Source: Aptenodytes patagonicus
Taxonomy: Eukaryota; Chordata; Aves; Sphenisciformes; Spheniscidae
NCBI RefSeq assembly: GCF_965638725.1
Contig: NC_134970.1
Location: 7,360,001 to 7,424,000 of the forward strand
DNA length: 64,000 nucleotides
Direction: 5' to 3'
Shown: positions 1 through 12,600 of the stretch, in pieces
Layout of the letters: each line of letters starts with the position of its first letter
Position numbering within the stretch: the stretch's first letter is position 1
Made by a program: the position numbers and the translations under genes
The notes under the pieces: generated by a model
Database searches by the model: none
What the model was told of the DNA's origin: nothing
Seen by the model: the letters and a program-made list of their open reading frames with translations, nothing else

Positions 1-1934
1 GAGCGCACTGCACCCACAATGGGCTTGAAAACCCCTTCTGAAGTTGAATTTTTCCACAAAAGTGCTTCACATCATGGGAATTGCTCTAAGCAGAGGCAGG
101 AAGAAAAGCCTGGCAAAATGAACATTTTCCTAAGCTCCCAAGTCAAAGGCACGTGAAACTGTCTGGGCCAGTAAAGCAGGACCTGCTGGAGTAACCAAGA
201 GAAGCAGGGATTCAAGATCGGTGCAAAGAACTGATTCATGGATATTACAGATCTGTTTTCTCTTTCTTTTGCTGTCTCTTTTCTAAGCTCTGGATCCTGA
301 ACCTATGAGACTATGTATTTCATTGCAGTATGGAAAGAAGGTAGTCCTGACCTCTGGTCATGCCTTTTGACTTCAATGGACCTACCACATAGTTTTAGGG
401 ACTAGATCTGGTGCAGCTTCCCTCCCATTCTTGAACACTGCCTAACAAACAATTGCCTTTTTGATCGCCCTGAGGACCAAGCTGACACCTTCATCAATCT
501 GCCTGCACTGCCTCCATGAACTCTGTCTTATATGGTCATACCATCCATGCAGCCCACTGGTGTGTGCACACAAGTAGTAGTTTGTCCCTGGGTTTCTCAA
601 AACCAAATTTTGCCTGTTCTGTTCTCCTGGCAAAGCTCTGTCATCTGGCAGAGGCACAGGTTCCTGTGATACTCTCCCAGTCCTCGGTTCCCCCTGCCTT
701 CTGCTCTGAAAATGCCCACTGGGCCTTTCATTTCCTTTCTCCTAACCAGTCATCAGTCCATATCAACTGAATTTCTTTAAGAGAGTTTGATGGGGGCTCA
801 TCTTGGAGCCCTTCTGGAAACTCAAGAACTAATTTCTGCTGGACCAGATGCCTGTTGGCAACTTCAATGAATGGTTTCCTCTTCTCAGACCCTCCTCTTT
901 TTATCTCCTACCCTATCTACCCTTTATTATTTTATCTACTAATTCTGTTCCTTACTTCTAGCTTCACCCCATCTGATGGGCTTAAGGGTCTGTGATTCCC
1001 TGGATTGCCCCTGATGGCTTTTCAAAAGTTGGTGTTGCATTTGTTCCCTTGCATTTTTCAGACAGCAGAACTGGTTTAAACAATGGGCTAAGCAGGATGG
1101 CTAGTAGGTTAGGAATCTCAAATTTGGATGCCTTTAGAAGCTGTGCGAGTATCATCTGGTTCTGACAAATTTTGTTATTTGTCTTATCCATTTGTTCTCA
1201 GATTTGTCCACATTAAAAATGGCTTTGAGGGAAGCACCCACAGCCTGTTCTCATGGAACAACAAAGAAAATTATTTAATTTTATCGTGATGGCCCTGTGT
1301 TTGAGCAGCTCTTCCCATCTCTGCCACCTTTTGGCCTGTCAGATTGCCTGCTTCTGTGTGTTTGAAATAGTTTATATTATTATTAGTGGCTGCTGTTACA
1401 TTGCAAAAGTAATTAGCTATTAAATTTTGTCTGGCTCACTCACCCCATTTCCCAGTTATGTGAGGGGGGACGAGGGGCTGGCTCTCCTTGCACAATCTTT
1501 AACACTTTGGAATGAGGGGATAACATTATTTATTTCTGATTTTTGTCTCCATCAATATGTCATCAGAAGTAGTGTCATCCCAGTCATGATCTCAGGAGGA
1601 AAGGTCACCAGCCTCGCGTGAGTTAGAACACAAGTACTTGTTATACCAATACAATACTTGGCTATGGAGACACAATGCTGCTCCCCTCCACCCTCCCTTT
1701 GGGCAGATGACCACACTGGCCCTGGGAGCCAGATTTGGGTTCCTTTATCCATTGTCAGAGCCAGCAGGAAAGCACTTGGAGAACACCTCTGAAAGCCAGC
1801 CAGAGGGTTTGTACATCCCTCAGCTTTGCCACAGGTGTCCTCACATTCTTTATGTGTGCAAGTAGGATGGCTTATTTTCGTCATGCATCAAGGTTTTGGA
1901 AATCAGGTAAGACAGTTGTGAGAAAAGACATCCA

Positions 1935-4000
1935 TTACTCTTGATCTTGAAAATTAGATTGCAGAGAATATCTTTACAAAACTACAACTCAGAGACGTCT
2001 GAAGGTTGGCAAGAGAATCCTCAGAAGACAAAATGAAAATGATCTTTTGGACCAGAGGCAGACACTTTGAGTATTTGGTCCTGCCCTTTGGCCTATCTAA
2101 TGCTGCAGTTACCTTACAAAAATTTTAATTATGTTTTTTAGAGATTTACTAGATTCCTTTATAATGATACTCTTGGACCACAGCATTATTTTTTTCACAG
2201 GGCATGAACCAACCTGAGCAGCGTGTAAAATCAGTCCCAGAGTATTTGAGTTGTCACAAACTCATATGCCAAATTAGAGAGGTGAAATTCTGAAAGGTCT
2301 TCCATTGAATTCCTGGGCTGCTTTACCTCCCCAGAGGCAATGGAAATGAACCCTGAGAAATCACAGACTTGGCCACGCCAAAGACAGTTACTAGGTTTTG
2401 GTGCTTTCTTAGCTTAATTAGCTTTTATCACCAATTAAAGACTTAATTAATTAACTTTAATTAATTAATTAACTAAGACCAAATGATCTTCCCATTCCTG
2501 CACTTATTGAAGAGGGAGACGTTTGAGTCTCACCACCTCAGTTTAGATGCCTACAATGCACATGTCTACGTCTGAGGTAGACTTTGGATTCCCTTTATAG
2601 TCCCATGAAGAGAAACAAGTCCTTTTACTGTGTGATCCATACAGCCTATTTTAGGTATGCATTTTAGGTGGAGATAAATCACACCCTGGTTGCTGAGGAA
2701 ATACATGATAGTTTTAAACAGGTTTTTATAATTGTCCCTTTCATAATAGACACAGTCCCTTCCCATCAGTTCATCGTTAAAGCAGATGTTTCTCATTGTG
2801 CTGGAGGAGTAGTGGTAGCTCAGTTAAAGACCTTTCAACCACAGCTTCCTCCCTACACAAGCTATTTTTAGTGACTGACATTAGTTGAATTCAAGAGAAT
2901 TAGCTGCTGTTGATGAGCTACCTGCAGCAGAGCCACTCCTGCCCAGATGGGACAGGAATACTGAGAGGGCTAAAGCACTATGACTGCAAGACTCAACTGC
3001 TGTCAACCCACTTTGTTTCCTGATTATCATCTTTCATTTCACCATCTTGCATTTTGGCCTGTTGGGAAGATGCGAAAAGCAGGCTTTGTATTAAAAGCAC
3101 AAGCTAACCAGCTCTGGTCTGCAGTCCTGGAGATCAGTTTTAAAACCACCTGGAGTCTGCCAGTGTAACCTGTTTAGGTCCCTCAGCCACCCTAAGGATG
3201 ATTTTGCCTGCTCATGGCTCATAGGCTTCAACCAAAACAAGGTACCCATGCAACATGCAAACATGAGATTGCTTACTCTGGCCAGGAGACAGCTGCAAGC
3301 CCATAAGGGGCTGCTTGGTTCAAGGTCTGAGCAAGCCATGTTTCTGACACAGTAGGTCATTCAGGGATTATAAGCTTCTCACCATACTCTTTTTGACTGG
3401 TCTACCATGCCTGGGGACACCTGGGAGTGTATTATATATGCTGAACGCTGCAAATATATCAAGGCTGTAGAACTAGTGATGCCCCTGCATCTTTAATTGC
3501 ACAAGCTTTCTTTAGCTTACATTTTTGATGTAAGCTTACATTTCCTATCTCCATGGAATCAGAACAGCTTTTATGCCTTATTAATTAGCTTAATTAAGAC
3601 TATACACCTTATACCCTGCACCTACCCTCCTACTATTAAGGAAGCAGCTCAGCTTTTCTTAAATTGTAGACTTGCTGCTTAGTGTGATTTCTGACTGAAA
3701 GCCTCAGATTTCATCCATGTTTTGGAAAGAACTTCCTATCCTATTGGGAAAAAGAGTTATTCACTGTTGCATATTCACTTTAAGGTAATGGTTTACCGTT
3801 ACCTTGCCAATAAAGAAAATAAACTAAACTCTGGGATGATGGTTAGGCTTGTACGGTCTGGATGACCAGGTATATTTTATCCTGCTTGCACAATTTCCAT
3901 AGTATTCCTCCATTCATTTATCTGTACAGCTGTCTGGACTGACAAGTTGAAGTCTATCAATGATTTCACTCTCAGTTGCACTAAATTACAAAGGACCAGA
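1935..4000 (+). mobile_element. Decayed Ty3/gypsy (sushi-class) LTR retrotransposon, pol region
   Basis: Plus-strand fragments in pol order, broken by many stops and frameshifts. A reverse transcriptase piece lies at about 1940-2130, containing IFTKLQLRD and then HFEYLVLPFGLSNA (the LPFGLSNAP motif region). A following piece at about 2130-2290 corresponds to the strand carrying the catalytic YLDD region but is frameshifted. At about 2335-2410 MEMNPEKS and then QLLGFGAFL match the start of the RT/RNase H connection. At about 2690-2830 FIVKADVSH and GGVVVAQL match the RNase H start (F-x-V-x-x-DAS). An integrase core follows: LISLIKTIHLIPCTYPPTIKEAAQLFL at 3560-3665, and an F-W-K-E-like segment at about 3715-3760. 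I saw no LTRs or target-site duplications, and gag is not recognisable. The element is inert. Confidence 0.75.
2436..2477. repeat. AT-rich TTAA/ATTAATTAA simple repeat
   Basis: A run of TTAATTAATTAA-type units about 40 bp long, lying inside the gypsy fossil between its RT and RNase H pieces. It was presumably inserted or expanded after the element died. Confidence 0.7.
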
Positions 4001-7000
4001 TTTCTCAGCTAGGCCAGACTGTGCAATGGGATTACAGTCCCTTCTGGAAAAATCAAAGGAAGTCTTTAAAGCCCAGCCAGATTTTCATTGTTGGGAGTCT
4101 CCAACTCCATCAAAAGGAGAGACAGTCTAGACAAAACATCTACAAATTTCACTCCCATCTAAAAATTTAACTGTTGTTATTGTGGGGAGCCTTTCCCAAT
4201 TTCTGCTTAGATCAACCCAATAAATTTCATCTTTGCTGCTTTGAGTTCTTCCACTGTTTCATGAATCCCCATGAAGAGACGTTTGAAAAAGCACTCCCCT
4301 CCCTTTAATCTAGGTTGGTGACTCTCTGGAGTGTCAAATGCAAGAAATACTGGATTCTGAGGAAACTCATAGACAGCATTTCTTTGGTTTGGGAGTTATC
4401 CACATTGGAGAACTCCTAGAGAGCCACTGAAAATCTCATGGAAATCCTCCATCCAGCAAACACTGAGAAATCTAGGCCACGCCACGGTAGGTATGTATGG
4501 TGTCTCTATGGAGGCTCCACGTCCTGGGGAACCCCTATCCAATAATGTTATACCTACGTGATAAATAATGAGATGCTTTTATAGCCATCCTGAAAGCTTC
4601 CTATACTCAGCTGTCAACAGCTCCTCAAAACTCTGCCTATGCATCCCTTAATGCTTCCTGCTTTGAGCACTAATCCAGCCTTTTCCTATTCCATAGACCT
4701 TATTTCTTTCTGGAAAAAATACTCTGTTTCCATTTTGTTCTGGTTTCAGTGGTTGCTTCAGTGGAGAGGCTCGAACCCTAGTGAGCCCTGACAGTCGAGA
4801 CCCACAGCACAGTCTGAGAGTGTCAGATGGGTTCTTGTAGGTTTTTTTCCCTTTCCAGCTTCTTGTAAAGATGAACAGAGTAGAGACATTTAAAACAGTT
4901 GGAAATGAGGAAGGCAAACTGCCAGCTGCCTACATGAGCAGTCTCTGCTAGCAAAGCTGGTGCTTAGCCATGCCTTTCAGAGGACAGGCACGAGGCCGCC
5001 TTTGTGGGAGCCATGAGCTCCTGCACATAGATAGACTTAATAAAATCATGGGGTGGTCATCTTCTGCCCTGAGCACATGCATTAACCAGGGAGCCATGCT
5101 CTATAGTCAGAATGAGTGTAACATAAGCAAAAGAGATAAGTCCCACAGATAAAATCTCATCTGGGGAATAGCCCTGACACAATCACAGTCCACTGAGGAA
5201 ATCACAGCAGTGACTCATTCTGTTGTCTCCGGAATAAATCTGGATGAGACGGAGAATGAAATGGGAACGCAACACTAAAGCAGATCCACCCAGTCTTGAG
5301 GCTGCCAAAGTACCGTGGTCCCTGTGGTTGACAGGTCTCTAGCCTCCATGCTGGGCTAGCCCACTACATCCGTGGTTTCCAGGGCTTGCACCTCCCTTGC
5401 CAGAGAGCAAGCCAGACAGGCAAGTCCCAGCTCTGTGTGGGATGGGTGCAGGACGGCATGAGAGCAGAATTCCCTTTCCACTGGATGAACACTGTTAATA
5501 GGTGACCTTGCTCTGTCCCGGGCACGGTGCCCTCTAGGTAGAGGAAAGAAAGCTATTCCTGGGACACAGCTTTCTGCTATGGTCACAGGTTCTGCCTTCC
5601 CTCTGGTAAACCCTGCTCCAGACCCGCAGGACTGTGGCATCCACCAGCTCACCCAGGTCTGTCCATCTCTGTCTGCAAGTGCTGACACTGGGACAGTGCT
5701 TACCTCCATCCCATCAGATTCACAACGGTGCCACTCTGAGAACTTACTCCCAGGTGGGTGCAAGAGAGACAATTGATTTGTACTGAGGAAACTCACAGAC
5801 AGCATTAAGTCACTGAGAATTTTTTGGGGAAAACAGAAGCTTTCAACAGCACAAATCAGTTTGACTGCTCACAGTTGGTGGAAGTTTGAAAGCTCGTGTT
5901 TTTACATCCCTGCTGGTTGCTGTGGTGTGAACAGTGAAGTGACCCTCAAGCAGAGTGTTTCTAATTCCCTTTTTTTGATAGATGTGATCCAGTGCAAATC
6001 CACTTGCTGCAGTACCTGGAAGCTGGTGGATGTGGAAGATTAAGAAGCAGGTAAATGCCAAACAGTTGAAGAACAGTACGTGGAATTAGTAAATCACCAA
6101 AGACAATGCAGATGAGACGGGTTCATCTATTTAGATCAGTCTCCACATTCTTGTAGGAGGCAGCAGAGCCAGAGGAATGCAGAGCCTGCACACATCAGTA
6201 ATAATGAATTGTTCTATTGTGACACTTAATGGGAAGGTTCATTAATTAAAAGGAGTTTTTAAATTGTGGGGTTTTACCCTGGCAATGGCCAAGCTCATGA
6301 GGGCCAACATTCCCTGATGCTCTCCCAGATTGGGAAATCATAAGCAGAGCTTGTGCAAACCTCCCACCTCTGGCTGCCATACGCTGGACCAATGCCTGAG
6401 TGCTCAGTGCTGGTTTTACTCAGCTCTTCTCAGTGCTGGTGGCTTGAGCAGCAGATGGGGCTCCCACCCAGCCCCTTCCCTGGTCCTGCTAGGGGGCAAG
6501 CTGTGTGGGATGGCAAGGGGGACAGAACAGGGGTGGGAGGCAGGACCCCGGTGTGAAGTAGCCTGTGCCTAATCCATACCCTGACCCAGAGAAGGGACTG
6601 GGACCTCCTTGCTGGGGCTGTGGAGGTGTGTGCTCATATGCTGTGTCCTCATATGCATAATGCCACATGCATCTGGTCTGGGTCTCCAGAGTCCTGGCCA
6701 TCATCTGCCCAGTGCCTGACGGACACTGCCACCAAGTACAGCCAGCAAGAGGGGACCTGCAGGGGCTCTGAGCTGGAGAGAGCTGCCAAGGACCCTCTCT
6801 ACTGCAGGATCAGGCTGCTCCTGCTGTTCACTCTCTCCTCCCTGCAGCTCCAGGTAGGGAACTGACCCAGATGTTGCTCCACATGAAGGAGAGAGGACCC
6901 CCCACCATCCACTTCTGCTCCTAGCTCCCTGGCAGCTGCAGGATGTGGGAACCTTTGCCTGCTGGCAGTGGATGCTGCTCCAGTGGAAAGCCCTGAGTGC

Positions 7001-8839
7001 CAGCCCTGCTCCCTCCCATTTTTGATACGGATCGACGAAGGGATGACCCCAGCACCTGTGGCCCAGTCTCATGGGAGAAAGGCAGTGAAGTGCGTGGGCC
7101 ACGTCTGGAAATCAGATGCCCTGCGGGTGACTCAGTGACACTCCCTCTGCTCATGCACCGAAGTATCATCTGTCCTGTCCAGACAAGTTGCACCAGCATG
7201 AGCAACAACTAAGAGCCGGCAATATCCCAAGATGACAATATCTGAGAGCCCAGTGCTGCCAGGATCCATCTGCGGGGAACAGCCCTTTCTCAGGGAACGT
7301 GTGGTGGGCACCGTTTAAGGAATTCAATGTGCACAGTGAAACACCTTCCCTGGCATGGAGAAGGCCAGCGAAGGGGAGGTGCAGGGACCATGGCAGGCTC
7401 CAGGTTGATGAGGGCTACACCTTCTCCAGCCCTACCACTCCAAAGTCCACAGGGCAAACAGAGCTCTGTTCACACCTGCTGTATGCAAAGTGGGGAAGTC
7501 CCAGGTAGCACCTGGCCAAGGGAAGGTTAAATGTCAGACACACAGCAACTCCATCACTGCAGGTACCACCCAGCTGGCTGAGATGAGGAGGGAGGGCACT
7601 CTGCTGTTCCCTGTACCTTCTCTCCCCATGAGCTCCTGCTAGATTGGCCACAGTTGCCTCACTGGGTGAAGACTCCTGTGGCCATCACTCAGCCCTGACC
7701 TTCATGAGGGCTCCTTTCCCAACAGCCTGGGATCTGCATTTGAGGAGGATGCTGAGCAGTTGGCTTCCCTGGTCTCCATTCCCTGAGTGGGCAGTGAATG
7801 TGCCTGACATCTCTAACAGCTTTACAGTGCAGGACCTTTGCCAAGCTCTGATTGTCCTCTGGGGAAGGGCTTCTGACAGATAGCTTGTGGCTCTCAAGGT
7901 GACCTGCCAAGTATGGCTGTCATGGTCTAATCCTGCATCAGGCCCAGCTATAACAAGGCTGACCTCAGCCGCTCTGAAAATGTGCAGTTTGCATCTGCTT
8001 GAGCTTTGGGGCACCTCCAGTAACTAACATAGGAATGTCACTACTACTCCAGGGCAAAGACAGGTCTCCTTTCAGGTCTGCTTGGTGATGCATGGCTTGG
8101 GTGTATAGCAACATACCTGCTAGTGCTCTCTCTCCTGAAGGTCTTAATCTCACAACAAAGCAACCTGGAGCTCTGCTTCAGGCTATGGAGACCAGTGGTC
8201 CCAGCCCTGGAGGTCTGTGGCTTATCCAAGACCTGGGCTAGCCAATAAAGAATGGTCAACTTTGAAACAAGCAGGATTGTGAGAGAAATAATGGGTAACA
8301 GGGTAGCAAAGCTCCTCCAGTACAGCTGTAGGACTCCCTCATGTGCTAAGAGGAATTACAGTCCTGCAGCTAGGACAGATCACCCCCCTGCCAAGATAAC
8401 TCCAAGTCACAGGATAACAAAAAGCCCTTCTAGGTCTAATCATGAACCTGGTGGGTCTGGTGAAAGTTCAAACTCTAGCAGAGAACAGGAGCAGCTATGA
8501 CAGCCCAAGGCACCTTTGAAACCTTCTCATGTCACCGAGTCTGACCTCAGACACAAAACTTCCCAGACATTCCCTCACATCTGCCCGGCAGAAGAATGTG
8601 GTAACTAGCCATTAATTATTATCTGGACCTTTAGAAAAGTCATGGTGTGGATGGGCCCTGCCCTAGAAGGCTTGTGCTGTAACCAGTTGTGTGGGACTGT
8701 GGGAAAGACTGTGGGACTGGAGCTACAGGGTATAAATATTGCCTTCCTGCCTCCAAAAAGTTGTGAGTAACATGGTCAGGGAGGAGGTCACATAACTGAT
8801 GAAAAACATTACAGATATAACTGGATATAAAGTGAGTAA

Positions 8840-8875
8840 ATTGGATTGATTTATCAGAATTGGATTGATTTATCA
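8840..8875. repeat. Direct tandem duplication, 19-bp period
   Basis: ATTGGATTGATTTATCA occurs at 8840-8856 and again at 8859-8875, in otherwise unique LGR6 intron sequence. Confidence 0.65.
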
Positions 8876-9107
8876 AGATTTAGCAGAATCCTGCCCACAA
8901 CAGCAACAATGATCTACACCATGATCTAGAAGATCAAGACCAACAATGGGATTAAATAGGGGATGATTTTAGTCTGGCTGTGGCCATGAATTCATGCAGT
9001 GATAACAGAATCTGGGAATAGAACCTTGACCTCCACACCAGTCTGCAAAAACCTGCTAGAGAGAACTACAAGCGGGTGGATGCTGGAGTCTGGCAAATCA
9101 GTGGAGG

Positions 9108-9690
9108 TGTGAACTGGTTCTGGCTGGGCTGGAGTTAATTTTCTTCATAACAGCCTGTAGGGTGCTGTGTTTTGGATCTGTGACTATGTTGATAACACAC
9201 CAGCGTTCTGGCTATTGCTGAAGAGTGCTTGCACAACATCTTTTTCCTACTCTGCCCCCGCTAGGAGGAGGCTGGGGGCATGCAAGAAGTTGGGAGGGAA
9301 CACAGCCAGGACAGCTGATCTGAACTGATCAAAAGGATATCCCATACCATAGGACATCACGCTCAGCAATAAAAGCTACGGGGAAAGAAGGAGGAAGGGG
9401 GGACATTCGTGGTTATGACATTTGTCTTCCCAAGTAACCACTACGCGTGATGAAGCTCTGCTTTCCTGGAAGTGGCTCAGCACCTGCCAGCCGATGGGAA
9501 GCAGTGAGTGATTTCCTTGTTTTGCTTTGCTTGCACGCCCAGCTTTGCTTTACCTATTAAACTGTCTTTATCTTGATCCATGAGGTTTCTCACTTTTGCC
9601 CTTCTGATTCTCTTCCCCATGCCACTGGGGGGAGTGAGCAAGCGGTGAGTGGATACTGAGCTGCTGGTCAGGATCAACCCCCGTAAGCTG
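9108..9690 (+). mobile_element. Endogenous retrovirus solo LTR, plus orientation (neoavian ERV type)
   Basis: The block starts near the TGTGAACTGG at 9108. It continues with GGCTGGAGTTAATTTTCTTC and then TTGATAACACACCAG, followed by an AGGAGGCTGGGGGCATGCAAGAAG stretch (given in parts). Next come a promoter-like AATAAAA at 9368-9374, an ATTAAA polyadenylation hexamer at 9556-9561, and a terminal GGGGGGAGTGAGCAAGCGGTG. I recognise this order as an LTR family common in neoavian genomes. No internal region and no second LTR are visible, so it is a solo LTR. Flanking target-site duplications were not identified. It sits in LGR6 intron 1, opposite to the LGR6 transcript. Confidence 0.72.
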
Positions 9691-12600
9691 TCATGCAGGG
9701 AAGCTCTCTGGGGCAACGCACAGGCAGTCCTCACATTTATTGCAACTCATCCAGTCTCTTGCACTTTTCTCTGGATGGTAACACTGCAGCCAGAGTGAGA
9801 ACCATGTTATACTGTTTTCTGATTGCCTCTTCTGAGAAGTCCCAGACCATACCTTCTCTTCTTTTTCTTGGACTGTAGTACAATGACCCTTGAGGAGCCA
9901 CTCAACCAATCTGGTCTGCCTTCCTTTTGGGACAACCTTATCAGCCTGCTGTTAAGTCCCTAATCCTGGGTTGCCTGCAAAGAAAGAGCCCAGGACATAG
10001 TCAGAGGGAGAGACTCTGCTCCCCATCTGCTTCATCAGGCAATATTTCCTGCTCCTACAGTCTCACAGATAGATGTGGGCTCTATTACTGCCCCGAAACA
10101 CTTGTGTTTCCCACCTAATTTGCTACCCTCTCCCAGCCATGGCTTTATTAGCCAGCACCATTCTGAGTTGTGGTTTATCCTTCCTCTTTGAGCTGAATCT
10201 TACTGTGGGGCAAGCCACCAGCCAGCGAGCTCAATAAATAATGTTCCCATCCACACACAACCCAGACCCCTGGGCCAGAGGCAGCATTCTGTATCTCTTT
10301 GGAGGTAACAGAAATGGTCCTTGGAGAAGGAACTGTGTTGGGTGAGAGAGATGGATAAACTGTTGGGATCCCAGGGGATCGCTGCCTGGAGACATTTGTT
10401 TCCTCTTGCAGGAAACTGTAATGAGCAAGGAGCAAAAAACAACAGTTGTTGACACTGTCAAATGGAGAATAACATTTTTATCGGAATTGAAAATTGCTGG
10501 TGGTTTTCAGCCATTTTTGGCTGAAAATTATCTGTGTTCAGACCAAAGACTTCCCAAAATGAAACATTATGGCTGAAAGCTTTTGAAAAATGCCTTTTGG
10601 ACTTCTGACCTTTTCATGAAGAAATTTCAAAGACAGCAGCCGTGAAATCTCAGCCAGCAGAAACTGAGGATCAAACCCAAGGGATCCATCTTGGTTATGG
10701 AGACACATGGCAGACAGGATCCTGTTGGTCTTTTCTTCTACTGACGTAGCCCATGCAGGCAGACTTCCCTTGTGGTACTGGAGCGAGTGATAAAAATCTG
10801 TTCATTTCTGAACCCTTTCCTGGGGAACTACTGATCCTGCCAGCATCCTCCCTACCATAAACCAGAAAAGCCTGGGTCTCTGTGGCTAGTAAGCATCCAA
10901 GCCCTGCCTCTCAAGACAGTGGTAATTTATGGATGAGTCTCCGAGCATTTACGACAGCAGAGGAGGAGAGCTTCTGCATGCTGTTTGTAGCAGCTTGGCT
11001 TCTTGGCTGAAGCTCACAGCCCAAGGTAAGAGATGAATACCAGCTGCATTCCTCACCATGCTCGCTGCCTTCTAAGGGCACTGAGATCCCTGGAGGGATT
11101 TGGGCTGAGGTGCTCTCCAGCCAAGCTCAGCAATGGCCTGGCAGGGGTTTGGGAGCTCCTCTGGTGGGACAGGCTGCGTTTCAGAGATGCCAAGAGTTGG
11201 CTCATCTCAGAGTGATGTCTGCTACCCTGAGTAACTAGCGGGTTTCCACGAACTGCAGCAGACTCTATGGTGTCACCAGGAAGCCACAAGACATTAAAGC
11301 GTGACGGCTCTTGCCTTGTCTCATTCTCCAGTGGGTGGTCCCTACGCACCAAGAAAAGCCTTTCTTCTGCTGTCAAGTGCGTAACGAGAGTCTTCCTGTC
11401 TCCAGCACACATTGCTACTGGAGTGCCTGGCTGCATGGTTCACACTGAAGTGGTGGTGAGTCACCATCGCTCCCGACTCTGCTGGGAGAAAAGCTCCGCT
11501 TATCAGTGCAATTGGGAAAGAGCGGGGCAGGGCTAGGGAGCTGAACCCTCCTGCCGAGGAGCCAGACCTCGCTTGTGGGAGTTTAGCAATGGACAAACTG
11601 CTGTGGATGGACCTGACTCATCACCCCCCCCCGATGTGAGCCAGCCCTTGCTCTGTGGCCCCTGTGGTTCAGGTAGATGCCCTGCTCCTGCTTCTGCACG
11701 CCTGCTTTCACAAGGCACGTGGAGTAACAAGGCAGGGGCAATATTTGACCAGAAGAATACGAAAGTTCCCAGGAAGCCAGCATGCGTGGGATGTCTTGGT
11801 CAGAAAGCTTTGGCCATGGGACAAACTGACAGGAAGAGGAGTGGATGAAGAAGGAGCACAACATCCTACAACATGGAGAAACCTGGGTCCCAGAGCCTGG
11901 CATTCACAGCTGAGCAGAGACCTGCCAAGGGATGCACAGAGCGGTCCCCAGGGCTCCTCCTGTTCACCAGACTGGGGCACAGCAACTGGCTCAGGCCACT
12001 CACTAGACACACGTCTGTGGTTTACAGCCCTTTCAAAGATTTTTGGCACACATCTTATCAGGGGAAATGTTTTTATGTCTGGATATTCAGATGCCTGGGA
12101 TGATGCCTTGCTCCAGGGGCACCTCTGGTAGTTCAGGGCTGTGGAAAATCTGCCTGTCCTTACTTAGTGAAGAGTTTTGCTTGACAGTGCTCAGCTACAT
12201 GGCTGTGCCCAATTCCCAGTGTCAAGGCTCTGCTCTCCAAGCAGTGTCTGCTCTACAGGTGAGGTCTGGTTTGATGTGAATGTAGCATCTAGCATAAGCT
12301 TCTGGACATCTCTTGATGCTTTTTTCTCAGGCTCTTAAGCTGACCCTGGAGTCAAAGTGGCTCTGGCTGGCACTCCAGATCCTCCTCTGCTCCTTCCAAG
12401 ACCACCAGGCGTAGTTATAACACTAAGGTTTTATGAACCCTTCCTTGCAGGGATTTTCAATTCCCCCTTTTTGTACCTGCCAGAAACAGCATCAGGTGAG
12501 AAGGAAGCTCCTTTGCAAAAGTGCTGTAGCTGGTGGCACCGCAGAGGGCTACCGGCATGCGGCTATTTCCTGCACATTCATCTCTGGCAGTTGTTCCACA

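Noticed and set aside
7180..7212. Plus-strand CTSMSNN reading resembling the LGR6 exon 2 start DLSMNN
   Set aside because: Wrong strand, no flanking splice sites and no LRR continuation.
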